Below, piece by piece: positions 63,142-64,000 of a stretch of DNA of 64,000 bases. Source of the DNA: Rhodosporidiobolus odoratus (taxonomy: Eukaryota; Basidiomycota; Microbotryomycetes; Sporidiobolales; Sporidiobolaceae); contig JAOANU010000027.1 in the NCBI GenBank assembly GCA_034387635.1, positions 62,001 through 126,000 of the forward strand. Reading direction: 5' to 3'. The number at the start of each line of letters is the position of its first letter. Positions within the stretch are counted from its first letter, which is position 1. The notes under the pieces were generated by a model. It had not been told where the DNA came from. It saw only the letters and a list, made by a program, of their open reading frames with translations, and made no database searches. Position numbers and translations under genes: made by a program.

Positions 63142-64000
63142 GTGCGCGAGAAGGCGGGCGTAGCAGCCAGGCCGACGACGGACTGCATCTCGCAACGTGT
63201 TGGCCGGTAGAAAAGAAGAAAAAAAGAGGGAGAAAAGGGAAAAGAAGGCTCGCAAGAGAACCGGGACAATAGAGTACAATGATGCAGATGATCCTACTCT
63301 ATGTCGGCTCGGTCGCCCGCTCAACAGAACCTCGGTCCCGGCAAAATCTTCTTGTCTTGCAGAAGCAGACCGGAACTTTGTGTCCTAGCCTACATCTATC
63401 CCATCAGTTACGACAGGACGTCGCGAGACATAGTCGAGCGGTGAGGCCCGTTTCTCAGAGTCTTTGCTCTTTGGCGTCCGCATGCGAGAGCAAGCAAGCT
63501 GCACTCGCTGCTCCTGTAGAGTCTCTCGAGCTGTGCTTCATGCCGGATGATCAAGGACGTGCAGCGTCATTGAGAGGTTGAGCAGAAGAGTTGGACAATG
63601 CTCTCGGTCGAGCTTGGTGGCTGTTGACGGTGCATCTGCGTATGCAACGTTGGTGTTCTTGCGGTACAGCCACTCAAAGTCGGTGTGTTGAAACCCGTCA
63701 AGATCCAGCACATTGCGTCCGGTCCATGTGCGAGCTCGCAGGTAAACTGACCTTCTCAAGTGCGACGTCACAGAATAAACGGCTCGTTGCACACACCCTT
63801 CAGCGCACTGGCCGGTTCGTAATCCTTCGATACGAGTTCTTGGGAGCGATACCGTCCTCAGGCTGTGCAGAAATTGACTTGTGAACAACTGTCCAACAGA
63901 AAGTAAAAAGTGGGAGTGTTCTTACATAAGCTTTGAACTCCAGCCCATGTGGCGTCTGCGCAATGCCGAACTGTCGTGCATCGTTGCCTTTCCTGGTGTC
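63142..64000. other. Unresolved interval downstream of RRP3
   Basis: A/G-rich 3' flank, then weak minus-strand frames. One exon-like stretch at the window edge reads GNDARQFGIAQTPHGLEFKAY (about 63925-64000) followed by a GTAAGA-like donor. Another (63538-63888) reads FEWLYRKNTNVAYADAPST. They may belong to a gene entering from beyond 64000. No family recognised. Confidence 0.3.

Overview
This window looks like nuclear DNA of a high-GC, intron-rich basidiomycete. Genes are broken by many 45-120 nt introns with GTGCGT/GTACGT/GTGAGT donors and pyrimidine-CAG acceptors. Housekeeping genes (fibrillarin NOP1, a DDX47/RRP3-type DEAD-box helicase, a DUF4202 protein, a MED16-like Mediator subunit) are clearly fungal. 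The donor style and base composition suggest a red-yeast-like Pucciniomycotina lineage (Microbotryomycetes); that placement is inference.

Layout. 1-9.6 kb: a truncated gene for a secreted protein, an F-box/LRR gene with a long hairpin-rich first intron, an SDR-family oxidoreductase gene, paralog A of an unrecognised gene family, and a second LRR-type gene with an in-frame stop. 9.7-17 kb: a less GC-rich accessory stretch with three unrecognised multi-exon genes. Two of these are only loosely modelled; the third encodes a protein with a basic nuclear-localisation-type motif. 17-26.8 kb: the MED16-like gene, a TDP1-like gene carrying two in-frame stops, and paralog B of the unknown family.

27-55.2 kb is a nested transposon block. 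TIR-1 (26983-30076) is a TA-flanked DNA element carrying a 5'-truncated LINE. Copia-1 (30194-41472) carries a Ty3/gypsy chromovirus (Ty3-A, 31991-37298) in pol and a solo LTR (39451-39809) in gag. Copia-2 (42245-53753) carries in its gag a 247-bp LTR of a Ty3-A-like family, and that LTR in turn carries a second chromovirus (Ty3-B, 45558-52369). TIR-2 (53773-55238) is a relative of TIR-1 in the opposite orientation. I could read target-site duplications for every one of these insertions, so their order can be reconstructed. Between Copia-1 and Copia-2 sits a diverged copy of the 3' end of NOP1.

57-63.1 kb returns to conserved genes: NOP1 (minus), then divergently DUF4202 and RRP3/DDX47. NOP1 and RRP3 both act in nucleolar pre-rRNA processing. 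The last 0.9 kb is unresolved.

No CRISPR array, rRNA gene or complete tRNA gene was found. All gene models come from reading homology and splice signals by eye; exon ends may be off by a few bases.
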